A model generated the notes under the pieces. That model had not been told where the DNA came from, searched no databases, and was given only the letters and a program-made list of their open reading frames with translations. A stretch of DNA of 57,577 bases from Alphaproteobacteria bacterium. Lineage in GTDB: Bacteria; Pseudomonadota; Alphaproteobacteria; Rhizobiales; Aestuariivirgaceae. Every line of letters begins with the position of its first letter. Position 1 is the stretch's first letter. Below, in pieces: positions 44,485 through 53,426 of this stretch. A program made the position numbers and the translations under genes. The stretch spans positions 1-57,577 of the forward strand of contig JAGRLX010000145.1 of NCBI GenBank assembly GCA_020441605.1, read 5' to 3'.

Positions 44485-44517
44485 AAGCTTCCGTCAAAGC
44501 CCCGCCGGACCGGGATC

Positions 44518-46230
44518 CTATTGCGCCGCCTGCAGGAATACGGATGGCTGCAGCTCGGCAATCTCTCCACTGAGATAACGCTGGCGGGCACCAGTGCGCG
44601 ACAGCTTGCCCGAGGATGTGAACGGCAGGCTCTTGGGCGGGATCATGACCACCTGGCATTCCACTCCGGCGCTCTGATGCACCGCAGCCGCAACCTCGCG
44701 CCGGAGACCGTCTATTGCGGCCTCGTCCTGGAGCCGGCACTGCACCAGCACCACCACCTTGTCGTCGCCATCGGGACCTTCCACCGCGAAGGCCGCCACA
44801 TCGCCATCCCGCAGCGGCGGCAAGTGCTCGGCCGCCCATTCGATGTCCTGCGGCCAGATGTTGCGGCCATTGTGTAGGATCAGATCCTTTGCTCGGCCAG
44901 TAATGACGATCTCGCCGTCCAGCCAGTAGCCCATGTCGCCAGTATCGAGGAAGCCATCGCGGCCCACCGCTGCTTCGGTCGCTGACGGATTTTCATAGTA
45001 GCCGGTCATCAGGCCGGGTGACTTGACGAAGATGCGGCCCACGGCGCGCGCACCCAGAACCGCGCCGTCCTCGGACCGAATCTCGACCTCGCTGTCGGGC
45101 AGCGGGCGGCCGCATACAACGAAGCTGCGCGCCGCCGCGCCAGCCTCGGCGGGCCGCGCCACGGCTTCGGCCTTGAGAGCAACCCGGTCGATTGAATCGA
45201 TCCGTACCGGGGCATCGCGATCGGCAAAGGATATCGCCAGAGTGGTTTCGGCCATGCCATAGCTCGGCAGGAAGGCGCACGCATCGAAGCCCGCGACGCC
45301 AAGCGTCTCGGCGAAAAGATGCAGCACATCGGCCCGCACCATGTCGCCCCCGATGCCGGCGACCCGCAACCTTGTAAGATCGAGCGACGGTGCATCGCCA
45401 TTGATGCGACGGGCCGCCAGATCATATCCGAAACTCGGCGAGAAGGTGATGGTCGACTTGTTGTCGGACATCAGCTTGAGCCACAGCGCCGGACGGCGGG
45501 CGAAGGCGGTGGTCGCAAGAAAATCGACCGTAACCTGGCCCAGCATCGGCGACAGGCAGAAGCCGACCAGCCCCATGTCGTGATAGAGTGGCAGCCATGA
45601 GAAGGCCCGATCGTCCGGGGTGAGCTTCAAACCATGCCGAAGAATGCCTTGGGCATTGGCGATGATCGCCCTCTGGCTGATCAGAACGCCCTTGGGATCG
45701 GAGGTCGACCCCGAGGAATACTGGATATAGGCATCTTCATCTGGGCCAAAGGGCTCGAGCTTGGTGGCGGCCTCGGGCAGATCGCCAAGTTCGGCGTGGG
45801 TCATCACCCGCGTGACGCCCGCCCGGAGACCCGCATCGCGAATATGGCCGAGCAATTCTTCCGGGCCGATCACCGTGCAGGCCCGCGCCGCTCGCAGCAT
45901 GCCGGCAATCCGTGCCACATAGGCGTCCCTGCCCCCGATATGCATCGAATAGGGCATGGGGCACGGAATGAGCCCGGCATACTGACAGGCGAAAAACACA
46001 GTTACGAATTCGGGGCCGGTTTCCGCGACAACGGCCACCCGATCGCCACGGAAGAGGCCGAGCGACAATAGCTTACGGGCGGTGCCGAGCGCCGCCCGGC
46101 GAAGCTCCGCATAGGGCATGACATGCTGCAGGGCACCGCGCGGCGAATAGAAATTGAACCCCGTGACGCCCTGGGCCGCGTAGTCGAGACCGGCAGCCAG
46201 GCTGTCGAACTGCGCGAGACGCTGCGTCAT
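44518..46230 (-). CDS. fatty acyl-AMP/acyl-ACP ligase (AasR-like)
   Basis: About 570 residues from ATG 46228-46230 (MTQRLAQFDSLAAGLDYAAQG); an upstream ATG at 46302 would add 24 residues unlike the family. Adenylating signature: QYSSGSTSDPKGVLISQ, FSWLPLYHDMGLVG, SYGMAETTLAISF, TGDMGYWLDGEIVITGRAKDLILHNGRNIWPQDIE and a catalytic Lys in PFTSSGKLSRTG. FAAL-type enzymes activate fatty acids as acyl-AMP and load an ACP; here probably the AcpR-like carrier. First gene of the four-gene sphingolipid operon. Confidence 0.91.
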   Translation of the reverse strand: MTQRLAQFDSLAAGLDYAAQGVTGFNFYSPRGALQHVMPYAELRRAALGTARKLLSLGLFRGDRVAVVAETGPEFVTVFFACQYAGLIPCPMPYSMHIGGRDAYVARIAGMLRAARACTVIGPEELLGHIRDAGLRAGVTRVMTHAELGDLPEAATKLEPFGPDEDAYIQYSSGSTSDPKGVLISQRAIIANAQGILRHGLKLTPDDRAFSWLPLYHDMGLVGFCLSPMLGQVTVDFLATTAFARRPALWLKLMSDNKSTITFSPSFGYDLAARRINGDAPSLDLTRLRVAGIGGDMVRADVLHLFAETLGVAGFDACAFLPSYGMAETTLAISFADRDAPVRIDSIDRVALKAEAVARPAEAGAAARSFVVCGRPLPDSEVEIRSEDGAVLGARAVGRIFVKSPGLMTGYYENPSATEAAVGRDGFLDTGDMGYWLDGEIVITGRAKDLILHNGRNIWPQDIEWAAEHLPPLRDGDVAAFAVEGPDGDDKVVVLVQCRLQDEAAIDGLRREVAAAVHQSAGVECQVVMIPPKSLPFTSSGKLSRTGARQRYLSGEIAELQPSVFLQAAQ

Positions 46231-46451
46231 GTGACGGTTGCTGCGCGGCGTCGGAACCGGTCCGCCACCCGCTTGTCCATCACACATCAAAGCACTTCTC
46301 ATCCAGTCCTCTAGGTTTTCGGCTCGTCACAACTGGCGAACCGGCCCAGCCTCACAGGCACCGGAAACGCCCCCTCGATGCTGTGGGTAACAGGCGCCGG
46401 GCTCGAACAGAAATCAAAAGGTGTTTCAGAATGTAACGCTGCGAAGAATGG
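46231..46451. other. intergenic region upstream of the sphingolipid operon
   Basis: 221 bases without a convincing gene, between the start of the ligase gene and the next minus-strand stop. It should carry the promoter of the spt operon. I see no clear -35/-10 pair and no long palindrome. The part near 46400-46440 is AT-richer than its surroundings. Confidence 0.5.
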
Positions 46452-47015
46452 CTAAAACCTTATCCTGTCCAAGGACATGGCCAGAGCCAGAAGGGCCAGG
46501 GCGCCAAGCGAGAATCCGGCCAGCCAGGCGAGAATCACCGAACCCGCCGAATAGCCGGTGGATGACGGAATCGGCACTTCCGCCGCCGCCCGGCGCTGGC
46601 GCACCACGATGCGATGGGCCATGAGCTGGCGGATGCGGGCCACCATTTCCGCCCTGTCGCTGCTTTCCAGCACGACATCGCGCCCATCCTGATGGTCCTC
46701 AATAAGGCGGTAAGTGCGGTGATCAGGCTCCATGACCACTGCAGTAATCAGGTCGATCCAGAGTTTCGGCACCTCGCCCGGAACCAGCGCAAGGTCGAAG
46801 AGGTCGGCGGCTTCCGGCGAGGAGGCGACAATCGGCGCAAGGTCGTCCTTCAGCAGTTGCAGACGGATCGACTTCGAGTCCCGCAAGCCTTGCAGGGCCT
46901 CGAAATGGGCTGCTTCAGCCTGCCGGGCCGCCTGCAGATCGGCCCGGAGGTCTTGATCTGTCTTGATCCATGTCCCGGCTTCGGCCAAACGGATGACTCC
47001 CTGGTGGATCGCCAT
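46452..47015 (-). CDS. C-terminally membrane-anchored protein of unknown function
   Basis: About 187 residues from ATG 47013-47015 (an earlier ATG is at 47039). Predominantly helical, charged: LRADLQAARQAEAAHFEALQGLRDSKSIRLQLLKDDLAPIV. The last about 25 residues (SVILAWLAGFSLGALALLALAMSL) are a tail anchor. The same arrangement is common among Hyphomicrobiales hypothetical proteins but no function is known. Divergent from the YbaK gene. Confidence 0.7.
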   Translation of the reverse strand: MAIHQGVIRLAEAGTWIKTDQDLRADLQAARQAEAAHFEALQGLRDSKSIRLQLLKDDLAPIVASSPEAADLFDLALVPGEVPKLWIDLITAVVMEPDHRTYRLIEDHQDGRDVVLESSDRAEMVARIRQLMAHRIVVRQRRAAAEVPIPSSTGYSAGSVILAWLAGFSLGALALLALAMSLDRIRF

Positions 47016-47068
47016 GTGCCAAAATGGCACTCTTGGCAATCCGTTGCATGATTGCGGAGGAACACTGC

Positions 47069-47560
47069 ATGGACGATGCCACAGGCAATCCTGAACCGCG
47101 CGCCATTGCCCAGGTGCGGCGCGCCCTGGCGGCCGCCGGCCTCGCCGCCCGCATCGTCCAGATGCCGGCCAGTACCCGAACCGCCGAGGAAGCCGCCGCC
47201 GCCTGCCGATGCGACGTCGCCCAGATCGTGAAGTCCCTGGTCTTTCGCGGCGGGGCGTCGGGAGAGCCTCTGCTCCTGCTGGTCTCGGGCCGCAACCGGG
47301 TCGATACGGCCAAGGTCGCGGCCACCATTGGCGAGGCCTTGACCCGCCCGGACGCCCAGTTCGTGCGCGACGTGACCGGTTTTGCCATCGGCGGCATCCC
47401 GCCGCTCGGTCACGACCGGACGCTCAGGACGTTCGTCGACCCCGATCTCCTGGCCTACCCCACGGTTTTCGCTGCCGCGGGCACCCCCAATGCCATCATG
47501 GAACTGGATCCGAGGGCCCTGTGCACGGCAACCGGCGCGACCATCATCCCGGTCACCTGA
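47069..47560 (+). CDS. YbaK/ProX-type aminoacyl-tRNA deacylase domain protein
   Basis: About 163 residues from ATG 47069, eight bases after GGAGG, which decides between several in-frame starts. AACRCDVAQIVKSLVFRG holds the conserved Lys, GRNRVDTAKVAATIG and VTGFAIGGIPPLGH match the YbaK fold. Such proteins clear Cys- or Ala-tRNA(Pro). Its last eight bases overlap the convergent hydroxylase gene. Confidence 0.9.
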   Translation: MDDATGNPEPRAIAQVRRALAAAGLAARIVQMPASTRTAEEAAAACRCDVAQIVKSLVFRGGASGEPLLLLVSGRNRVDTAKVAATIGEALTRPDAQFVRDVTGFAIGGIPPLGHDRTLRTFVDPDLLAYPTVFAAAGTPNAIMELDPRALCTATGATIIPVT

Positions 47561-48317
47561 GATCGAAGGGCCGCTTTACCAGTCTAGCGAGATCCTGATC
47601 CCGGCGGCCTTCGACACCGATCGGCATGCTGGCGGTCCGTACCGTCGCGCTGCGGCTGCCGAACAGTCGGTCCCAGAGCGACAATCCGGCGGCATAGTTC
47701 GAATCGGTGTCGGCGCGGATCGCATGGTGATGCACCCAGTGGATCGACGGCGTCACGATCACGCGGGACAAGGATCGCTCCAGCCAATGCGGCAGACGCA
47801 CATTCGAGTGGTGGAAGATGGCTGCAAGCGCCAGCAGTGTCTCAAAGACCACGACGCTGACGAGCGGCACGCCGAGCGCCAGGATGACCACCGCCCGCAC
47901 CAGCGAAGACAGCAACACCTCGCCGAAATGAAACCGTAGCGCCGAACTGGCATCGAGGGTTTCGTCGAGGTGGTGCACCTCGTGGAAGCGCCACAGGATC
48001 TGGAACTCGTGATTGGCCCGGTGCCACCAGTAGATCCAGCAGTCGAGGATCAGGACGTCGAGCACCAGACCGGTCCACCCGCCCCACCACTCCGGCCGCC
48101 AACCGAGTGCCCAATGTGCGGCCAGTGCCGAGACCGGCACCACGATCAGCCAGGAGAGCACGGCGTTCAGTCCGGCGAGCGACAGGTTGCGGCCGACCCG
48201 GCGCCATCCGCCAATCATCACCGCAAGGGGAAAGATGCGTTCGAGCGCCATGAAGGCGATCAGCGCGCCCAACAGGATTACACCCTTCCACTGGAGAAAA
48301 ACATCGAGACCTTCCAT
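47553..48317 (-). CDS. fatty acid hydroxylase / sterol desaturase family membrane protein
   Basis: 254 residues with about five membrane helices. The di-iron His clusters are complete: HRANH (99-103), HEVHH (112-116), FHHSN (169-172) and HWVHHH (193-198). Members hydroxylate or desaturate fatty acids, sterols and, in eukaryotes and some bacteria, sphingolipids. It is last in the BKACE operon and lies 1.3 kb from the sphingolipid operon; its substrate is unknown. Confidence 0.9.
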   Translation of the reverse strand: MEGLDVFLQWKGVILLGALIAFMALERIFPLAVMIGGWRRVGRNLSLAGLNAVLSWLIVVPVSALAAHWALGWRPEWWGGWTGLVLDVLILDCWIYWWHRANHEFQILWRFHEVHHLDETLDASSALRFHFGEVLLSSLVRAVVILALGVPLVSVVVFETLLALAAIFHHSNVRLPHWLERSLSRVIVTPSIHWVHHHAIRADTDSNYAAGLSLWDRLFGSRSATVRTASMPIGVEGRRDQDLARLVKRPFDLR

Positions 48318-49390
48318 CAGCGGTCTTCTAGCTTCGATGGCGTCCGGGCTGAAGTGACATTGACGTGAGCACCCATGCGCTGCAGGACGTAGGCCGTGGC
48401 CAATGGCATGAGCAGCGCAAGTGCGAGATAGCGGGCCATCTGGTGGGCACCGACATAGGCCGGATCGAGGTTGAGGGCGAAGGCCATGATCGTCATGGCA
48501 TCAAGGCCGCCGGGCGAAAACGCCAGAAGGGTGAGGGCAAACGGCAAATCGGCCACGGCACTCGCCACGCCGGCCCCCGCCATGGCGATGACCAGCGCGA
48601 TGAGGAACCCCGAAAAGCCCTCGGACAGGGCCATGCGCAGCTCGGCCAGGCTGAAACCCTTGAAGCGCTCGGCAATCATCACCCCCAACACGACATTGGC
48701 GGGTATCAGGACACTCATCGGCGCCGCACCACGGGTGAGGCCCGAGAGTTCCAGGGCTGCGCTCGCCAGCATCGGCCCCAGCATCAACCCGGCCGGAACC
48801 CCGAGACGTTCGAATGCCAGGCCGGCCACCGTCGCCACGGCAATGACCAGCAAGAGTTCACCGACACTTTCGATGGTGGGCGGTGGCAGCTGCAGGACTT
48901 CCGCAGGCGACAGGAGGCTGATGAGGGTGGGCAGTGCCGCCACCAGGAAGAACAGGCGGATGCACTGGGCAATAGTCACCCGCCGCATGTCCGCCGTGGT
49001 GGCACTCGCAAGCAGCAGCACCAGCGAGAGGGCGCCCGGCAGGCTGGCAAACAGCGCCGTCGGACCATCCCAATTGCGGCGCCGGACGTAGAACCGGGCG
49101 CAGCCCCAGGTGACGGCGACCACGGTCAGCAGCAGCAAGGCGATACTCAGCGGCCAGCGGGCCGCGCGGTCCACCGTGTCCCAACTCACCGATGTCCCGG
49201 TCTGGATGCCGAGAAAGATGAACGACAGGCCCTTGAGCCAGTTGGGCATGCCCAGCGGTGCGCCGCTGAACACCGCGATGACGCCGGCGATCATGCTGCC
49301 GGCAAGCCATGGCGCAGGCATGTTCGCCAGCCAGCACACCAATCCGCCAACCGCGCCGAACAGCAGGCCCAGAATGGTTGCCCGCATCAC
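48317..49390 (-). CDS. AbrB-type membrane protein (COG3180)
   Basis: 357 residues, about ten helices in two repeated halves. TILGLLFGAVGGLVCWLANMPAPWLAGSMIAGVIAVF and LAFERLGVPAGLMLGPMLASAALELSG are the paired repeat motifs. Often labelled ammonia monooxygenase or AidB regulator AbrB by carry-over; transport of an organic acid is more likely but unproven. Overlaps the HAD gene by four bases and the hydroxylase gene by one. Confidence 0.86.
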   Translation of the reverse strand: MMRATILGLLFGAVGGLVCWLANMPAPWLAGSMIAGVIAVFSGAPLGMPNWLKGLSFIFLGIQTGTSVSWDTVDRAARWPLSIALLLLTVVAVTWGCARFYVRRRNWDGPTALFASLPGALSLVLLLASATTADMRRVTIAQCIRLFFLVAALPTLISLLSPAEVLQLPPPTIESVGELLLVIAVATVAGLAFERLGVPAGLMLGPMLASAALELSGLTRGAAPMSVLIPANVVLGVMIAERFKGFSLAELRMALSEGFSGFLIALVIAMAGAGVASAVADLPFALTLLAFSPGGLDAMTIMAFALNLDPAYVGAHQMARYLALALLMPLATAYVLQRMGAHVNVTSARTPSKLEDR

Positions 49391-50193
49391 ATGGTCCGTG
49401 AACGGAGCACCAGCCCAGCAAATTCGGCAAAGCCCAGACCACCCTCGGCAGCGGTAACGTAGCGCGGCAGATGCGTCATGAGTTCGGCGAAGGGCCGGAT
49501 GTTGGCCACGCCGATGCCGTTTGGAAAATAGCCATACATCGGCGCGTCATTGGGAGAATCGCCACAATAGGCAATCGTCTCGATCTTATTTTCCGTATCT
49601 ATATCAAAGCTTTCCAGAAGAAACTTGCGACTCATGGTGAGCTTGTCATGGGCTCCGAACCAGGCATTTACATGGATCGAACTGACCTTTGCCGAAGCAC
49701 CTTCTGTGTGAAAGGCCGCAGCGATGTCCTGGGCCACCGAAAGCGGCAAGGGCGGCACATCCTCGCAGAAATCGATGGCGACATCGATCTCGCGATAGGC
49801 CTGATCCGAAGCGATCGCCGTGCCCGGAAAATCCTTCAGCACCCGGCGCGCGATCTGCCACAGCCTGTCGGTATTGGCTCGCCGCTCATCCGCGCTCTGG
49901 GCATAGATGCGGATCATCTTCCGGGCTTCGGCATCGTAGCGGAAATAGAACGCGCCATTCTCTCCCACCACACCGTCGACCGGCCACTGCCGCGCAATCA
50001 TGTCGCACCATCCCGCCGGCCGGCCGGTGATCGGCACGACCGCGAGTCCGGCCTGCTGCAGGGCAGCAAGCGCGGCGAAGGCCTCCGGCGGCAGACGGCC
50101 ATGCAGTGTCAAGGTATCGTCGATATCGGTCAGCACCGCGCGGAACCCGGCCAGCGTCTGCGACGGGCATTGGGCGATCGGGATCATGGTCAT
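49387..50193 (-). CDS. HAD-IIB family phosphatase
   Basis: 268 residues. Motif I AVLTDIDDTLTLHG, motif II VPITGRP, Lys in DKLTMSRKF and motif IV YCGDSPNDAPMYGY place it with Cof-type sugar phosphatases and MPGP-like enzymes. Both ends overlap neighbours by four bases. Substrate unknown. Confidence 0.9.
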   Translation of the reverse strand: MTMIPIAQCPSQTLAGFRAVLTDIDDTLTLHGRLPPEAFAALAALQQAGLAVVPITGRPAGWCDMIARQWPVDGVVGENGAFYFRYDAEARKMIRIYAQSADERRANTDRLWQIARRVLKDFPGTAIASDQAYREIDVAIDFCEDVPPLPLSVAQDIAAAFHTEGASAKVSSIHVNAWFGAHDKLTMSRKFLLESFDIDTENKIETIAYCGDSPNDAPMYGYFPNGIGVANIRPFAELMTHLPRYVTAAEGGLGFAEFAGLVLRSRTM

Positions 50194-51263
50194 GTGAGGG
50201 CGGGCCTGTCGGGGTGGTAGTGTTCAAGCAAGGGATCGCGCCGGCCGTCGAGCAACTCGTCGCGGACGAAGAGTCCGATCGCTGGCGCCAGGGTGATACC
50301 CGAATGGGTAACCGCAACATAGACACCGTCACGACGCCGGGGACGGCCGATCGCCGGAAATCCATCGGCCGGCGTCGGACGGTAGCCGACGGTGTGGAAA
50401 TCGAGCTTCACGGCCTCGGCACCCGTCACCAGCGCCTGGACCTTGTCGTAGAGTTCCTCGGCCATTTCGTCATCCCGACCCATGGGATCGGCTCCAGCAA
50501 AATCGGCGCCGGCAACCAGGCGGCCTTCCGCCGTCTGCCGCACATGGAGACCCGGCGAAAGAACGATGCCGCGCAACAACTCTCCGGCGGGCTTCGAATG
50601 GACCAGCAGACCGGCCGGCGCAGTGAGCTTCAGCACGATGCCGACGGAGTCGAGCAATTGATGGGTGCCGCCACCGGCGGCGATCACCGTTTCGTCGGCA
50701 TGGATCGCCCCTTCCTCGGTCATGACGCCGGTCACGGCTTCGCCATCCTCGATCAGCCATTTCACCCGGCTGTGTTCCAGCACCGTCGCCCCCAGGGCCT
50801 GGGCCCCGGCCAGCATGGCCCGCGCCGCATCGAGCGGCTCCACCATGCCTTCCTCGGCCACGTGATAGGCATGATCCGGCACCTGCGCCAGATTGGGCTC
50901 GATCCGCAGGATCTCGTCATGACTCACCCTGCGGATGCCATAACCCCAGCTGCCATGCTGGCTGGCGAAGGCCTCCAGCACCGCCGGCTCCATGTCCCAG
51001 ATCAGTCCGCCGCACCAGTTCACGGCGAGGCCCGGCACCTCCCGGTCGATCTTGCGCCATTCGAGCATGGAACGTTCGCGCAGCCGGTAGTAGGGCTCGG
51101 GATTTCCCCACGACGCATTGATCCAGGCCCAGGAATTGCGGGTAGCAAGACCGCCGGACTCGCCGGCCTCGATGACCGTTACCTCAGCGCCCGCGCGGGT
51201 CAGGTGCCAGGCGATGGAGGCGCCGATGATGCCCGACCCAACAATGATGATTCGCTTGCTCAA
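50190..51263 (-). CDS. FAD-dependent oxidoreductase, DAO family
   Basis: 357 residues. Dinucleotide motif RIIIVGSGIIGASIAWHLTRAGAEVTVIEAGE; the C-terminal TVGYRPTPADGFPAIGRPRR and THSGITLAPAIG are D-amino-acid oxidase type. Probably oxidises an amine or amino acid that is then processed by the other operon enzymes. Starts 19 bases after the BKACE stop. Confidence 0.91.
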   Translation of the reverse strand: MSKRIIIVGSGIIGASIAWHLTRAGAEVTVIEAGESGGLATRNSWAWINASWGNPEPYYRLRERSMLEWRKIDREVPGLAVNWCGGLIWDMEPAVLEAFASQHGSWGYGIRRVSHDEILRIEPNLAQVPDHAYHVAEEGMVEPLDAARAMLAGAQALGATVLEHSRVKWLIEDGEAVTGVMTEEGAIHADETVIAAGGGTHQLLDSVGIVLKLTAPAGLLVHSKPAGELLRGIVLSPGLHVRQTAEGRLVAGADFAGADPMGRDDEMAEELYDKVQALVTGAEAVKLDFHTVGYRPTPADGFPAIGRPRRRDGVYVAVTHSGITLAPAIGLFVRDELLDGRRDPLLEHYHPDRPALT

Positions 51264-51282
51264 CGTCTTGCTCCAAAGGTCT

Positions 51283-52218
51283 TCAGAACTTCACGTTCGA
51301 ACCGCCCTTGGTGTCGAGCATGGCCCGTGCCTCCTCGGCGCTGGCGATGTCGATCGACAACTCTTCGAGGATGTGGCGCATCTTGGCAACCAGGGCTGCA
51401 TTCGACGGCGCCAGCTGACCCTTGCCCAGATAGAGATTGTCTTCCAGCCCGACACGTACATTGGCGCCCATGGTCGCGGCCATGGTGCAGAAGGGAATCT
51501 GGAAGCGGCCCGCCGCCAGCACCGACCAGTGATACTGGTCGCCGAAGAGCCTCTCCGCAGTTTCGCGCATGGTGAGGACGTTCTGCGGATCGGGCCCGAT
51601 GCCACCGAGAATGCCGAAGATCGTCTGCACGAAAAGCGGCGGCTTCACCAGCTTGCGGTCGAGGAAATGGGCCAACGTATAGAGATGGCCGACATCGTAG
51701 CATTCGAATTCGAAGCGCACCCCGTGGCCTTCGCCCAGACGCTGAAGAATCTTCTCTATATCACCGAAAGTATTTCGGAAAATGAAGTCTTTCGAGCCTT
51801 CGAGATGGGTCCGTTCCCAATCATGTCTGAACTCGTTGTAGCGGTTGAGCATGGGGAACAGGCCAAAATTCATCGACCCCATGTTGAGCGAGGTCATCTC
51901 CGGCGAGAAGGCCTCGGCCGCCATGATGCGTTCTTCGACCGACATGCCCTGGCCGCCGCCGGTGGTGATGTTCACGATCGCGTCGCAGGCCTGCTTGATG
52001 CGCGGCAGGAACCGGTTGAACGTATCCGGCGAGCCTGAAGGTCTGCCGTTTTCCGGATCACGCGCATGAAGATGGAGGATTGCGGCGCCCGCCTCGGCAG
52101 CTTCGATCGCCTGGCTGGCGATCTCGTCCGGGGTGACCGGCAGATGCGGCGACATCGATGGCGTGTGGATCGATCCGGTGATGGCGCAGGTGATGATGGC
52201 TTTCGATTTTTTCCGCAT
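51283..52218 (-). CDS. beta-keto acid cleavage enzyme (BKACE, 3-keto-5-aminohexanoate cleavage family)
   Basis: About 311 residues from ATG 52216-52218. ILHLHARDPENGRPS (zinc ligands His49 and His51), QTIFGILGGIGPDPQNV and the C-terminal NVRVGLEDNLYLGKGQLAPSNA match the family. It cleaves a beta-keto acid with acetyl-CoA into acetoacetate and a CoA ester. First gene of a five-gene operon, so the pathway likely ends in a catabolic thioester. Upstream 143 bases shared with the diguanylate cyclase gene. Confidence 0.92.
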   Translation of the reverse strand: MRKKSKAIITCAITGSIHTPSMSPHLPVTPDEIASQAIEAAEAGAAILHLHARDPENGRPSGSPDTFNRFLPRIKQACDAIVNITTGGGQGMSVEERIMAAEAFSPEMTSLNMGSMNFGLFPMLNRYNEFRHDWERTHLEGSKDFIFRNTFGDIEKILQRLGEGHGVRFEFECYDVGHLYTLAHFLDRKLVKPPLFVQTIFGILGGIGPDPQNVLTMRETAERLFGDQYHWSVLAAGRFQIPFCTMAATMGANVRVGLEDNLYLGKGQLAPSNAALVAKMRHILEELSIDIASAEEARAMLDTKGGSNVKF

Positions 52219-52361
52219 GGCGTCGGGTTTCCTTCTTCTGGCGGCGACAATAGCGGGGCGGCAATCGACCCGCCACCCGGAAGTTGCGGCCACCGGCCAT
52301 GCAAGCCTGCCGCAAGGAACGGCCCCTAACCAGTCAAGGTCATCCACTAGAGTCGTACGAC

Positions 52362-53348
52362 ATGAAGCTCTTTCTGCGCCTGTTCATCGCTTGTCTGTCC
52401 GGGCTGTCGGGACTGGCGGCAATCCTGATGATTCTTCGCCCTGGCCTCGTGCCGGCCCAGGGAACCTGGCTGCTGGTGACAGTCACCACGCTCATGGCCA
52501 CTGCCCTGGCCAGCACCGCTCTCAGCATCATTGCGCCGGCAGCGGCTCAAGCTGAGGCTTCAGCGCCGCCTGAGGCCAATGACACCGATCGGCAGATCCA
52601 TGGCGAGGCCACAAAGATCGTCAGCCAGCTGCGCGGTTTCGCCGAGGCCAGCGGCAACTTCCGTACCGCCCTTGCCAAGGCCAACGACCAGCTTCCCAAG
52701 ATGCTCAAGGCCGATCAGGTTCAATTGGTCATCTCCTATCTGATGATCGAGAACGAGAACATGCGCAAGCGCACCGCCGAGCTTCAGGGCAATCTGGAGC
52801 TGTCGCAGCGCCAGATCGAAAAGCTCAAGACCAATCTTGCGGCGGCCGAGGAACAGGGCTTGAGTGACGGCCTGACCGGCTTGCGCAACCGCCGCGGCTT
52901 CGACATCACCCTGGCCGCCGAGATTGCCACCGCCAAATCCAGCGGCAAGCCCCTCTCGCTGATCCTTGCCGACATCGATCATTTCAAGATTGTAAATGAC
53001 CGTTACGGCCACCAGACCGGCGATGACGTGCTCAAGTGGTTCGCCCGCATGCTCTCGGCCAACATGAAGGGACGCGACACTGTAGCCCGCTACGGTGGCG
53101 AGGAGTTCGCCATCATCCTGCCCCAGACCTCGCTCGAGAACGCGGTGACGCTGGCTGGCCAGATAAAGCAGCAGCTCGAACAGAAGCTGTGGACCAAGCC
53201 TGGCGCGCCCAATACCAATCTCCGCATCACGTCGTCCTTCGGCATCGCCCAACTCGGCGACAGCGAAGGCAGCAGCGGCCTCATTGGCCGCGCCGACGCC
53301 AAACTCTACGAATGCAAGACCAATGGCCGCAACTGCGTGGCAGCATGA
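52362..53348 (+). CDS. membrane diguanylate cyclase (GGDEF)
   Basis: About 328 residues from ATG 52362. Two N-terminal membrane helices (5-27 and 36-60), a coiled-coil linker (about 130-165: MIENENMRKRTAELQGNLELSQRQIEKLKTNL) and a GGDEF domain: DGLTGLRNRRGFD, DIDHFKIVNDRYGHQTGDDVL and GGEEF (245-249). The inhibitory RxxD site is degenerate (KGRD at 236-239). Expected to make c-di-GMP and to be activated by dimerisation. Input signal unknown. Confidence 0.92.
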   Translation: MKLFLRLFIACLSGLSGLAAILMILRPGLVPAQGTWLLVTVTTLMATALASTALSIIAPAAAQAEASAPPEANDTDRQIHGEATKIVSQLRGFAEASGNFRTALAKANDQLPKMLKADQVQLVISYLMIENENMRKRTAELQGNLELSQRQIEKLKTNLAAAEEQGLSDGLTGLRNRRGFDITLAAEIATAKSSGKPLSLILADIDHFKIVNDRYGHQTGDDVLKWFARMLSANMKGRDTVARYGGEEFAIILPQTSLENAVTLAGQIKQQLEQKLWTKPGAPNTNLRITSSFGIAQLGDSEGSSGLIGRADAKLYECKTNGRNCVAA

Positions 53349-53426
53349 CCGGCAGGTGCCCCCTCCGCATGACTTCGTCCGCCCAGGCCGCTATGCTGAT
53401 GATTTTCAGCAGGAGCCGGAACCGGA

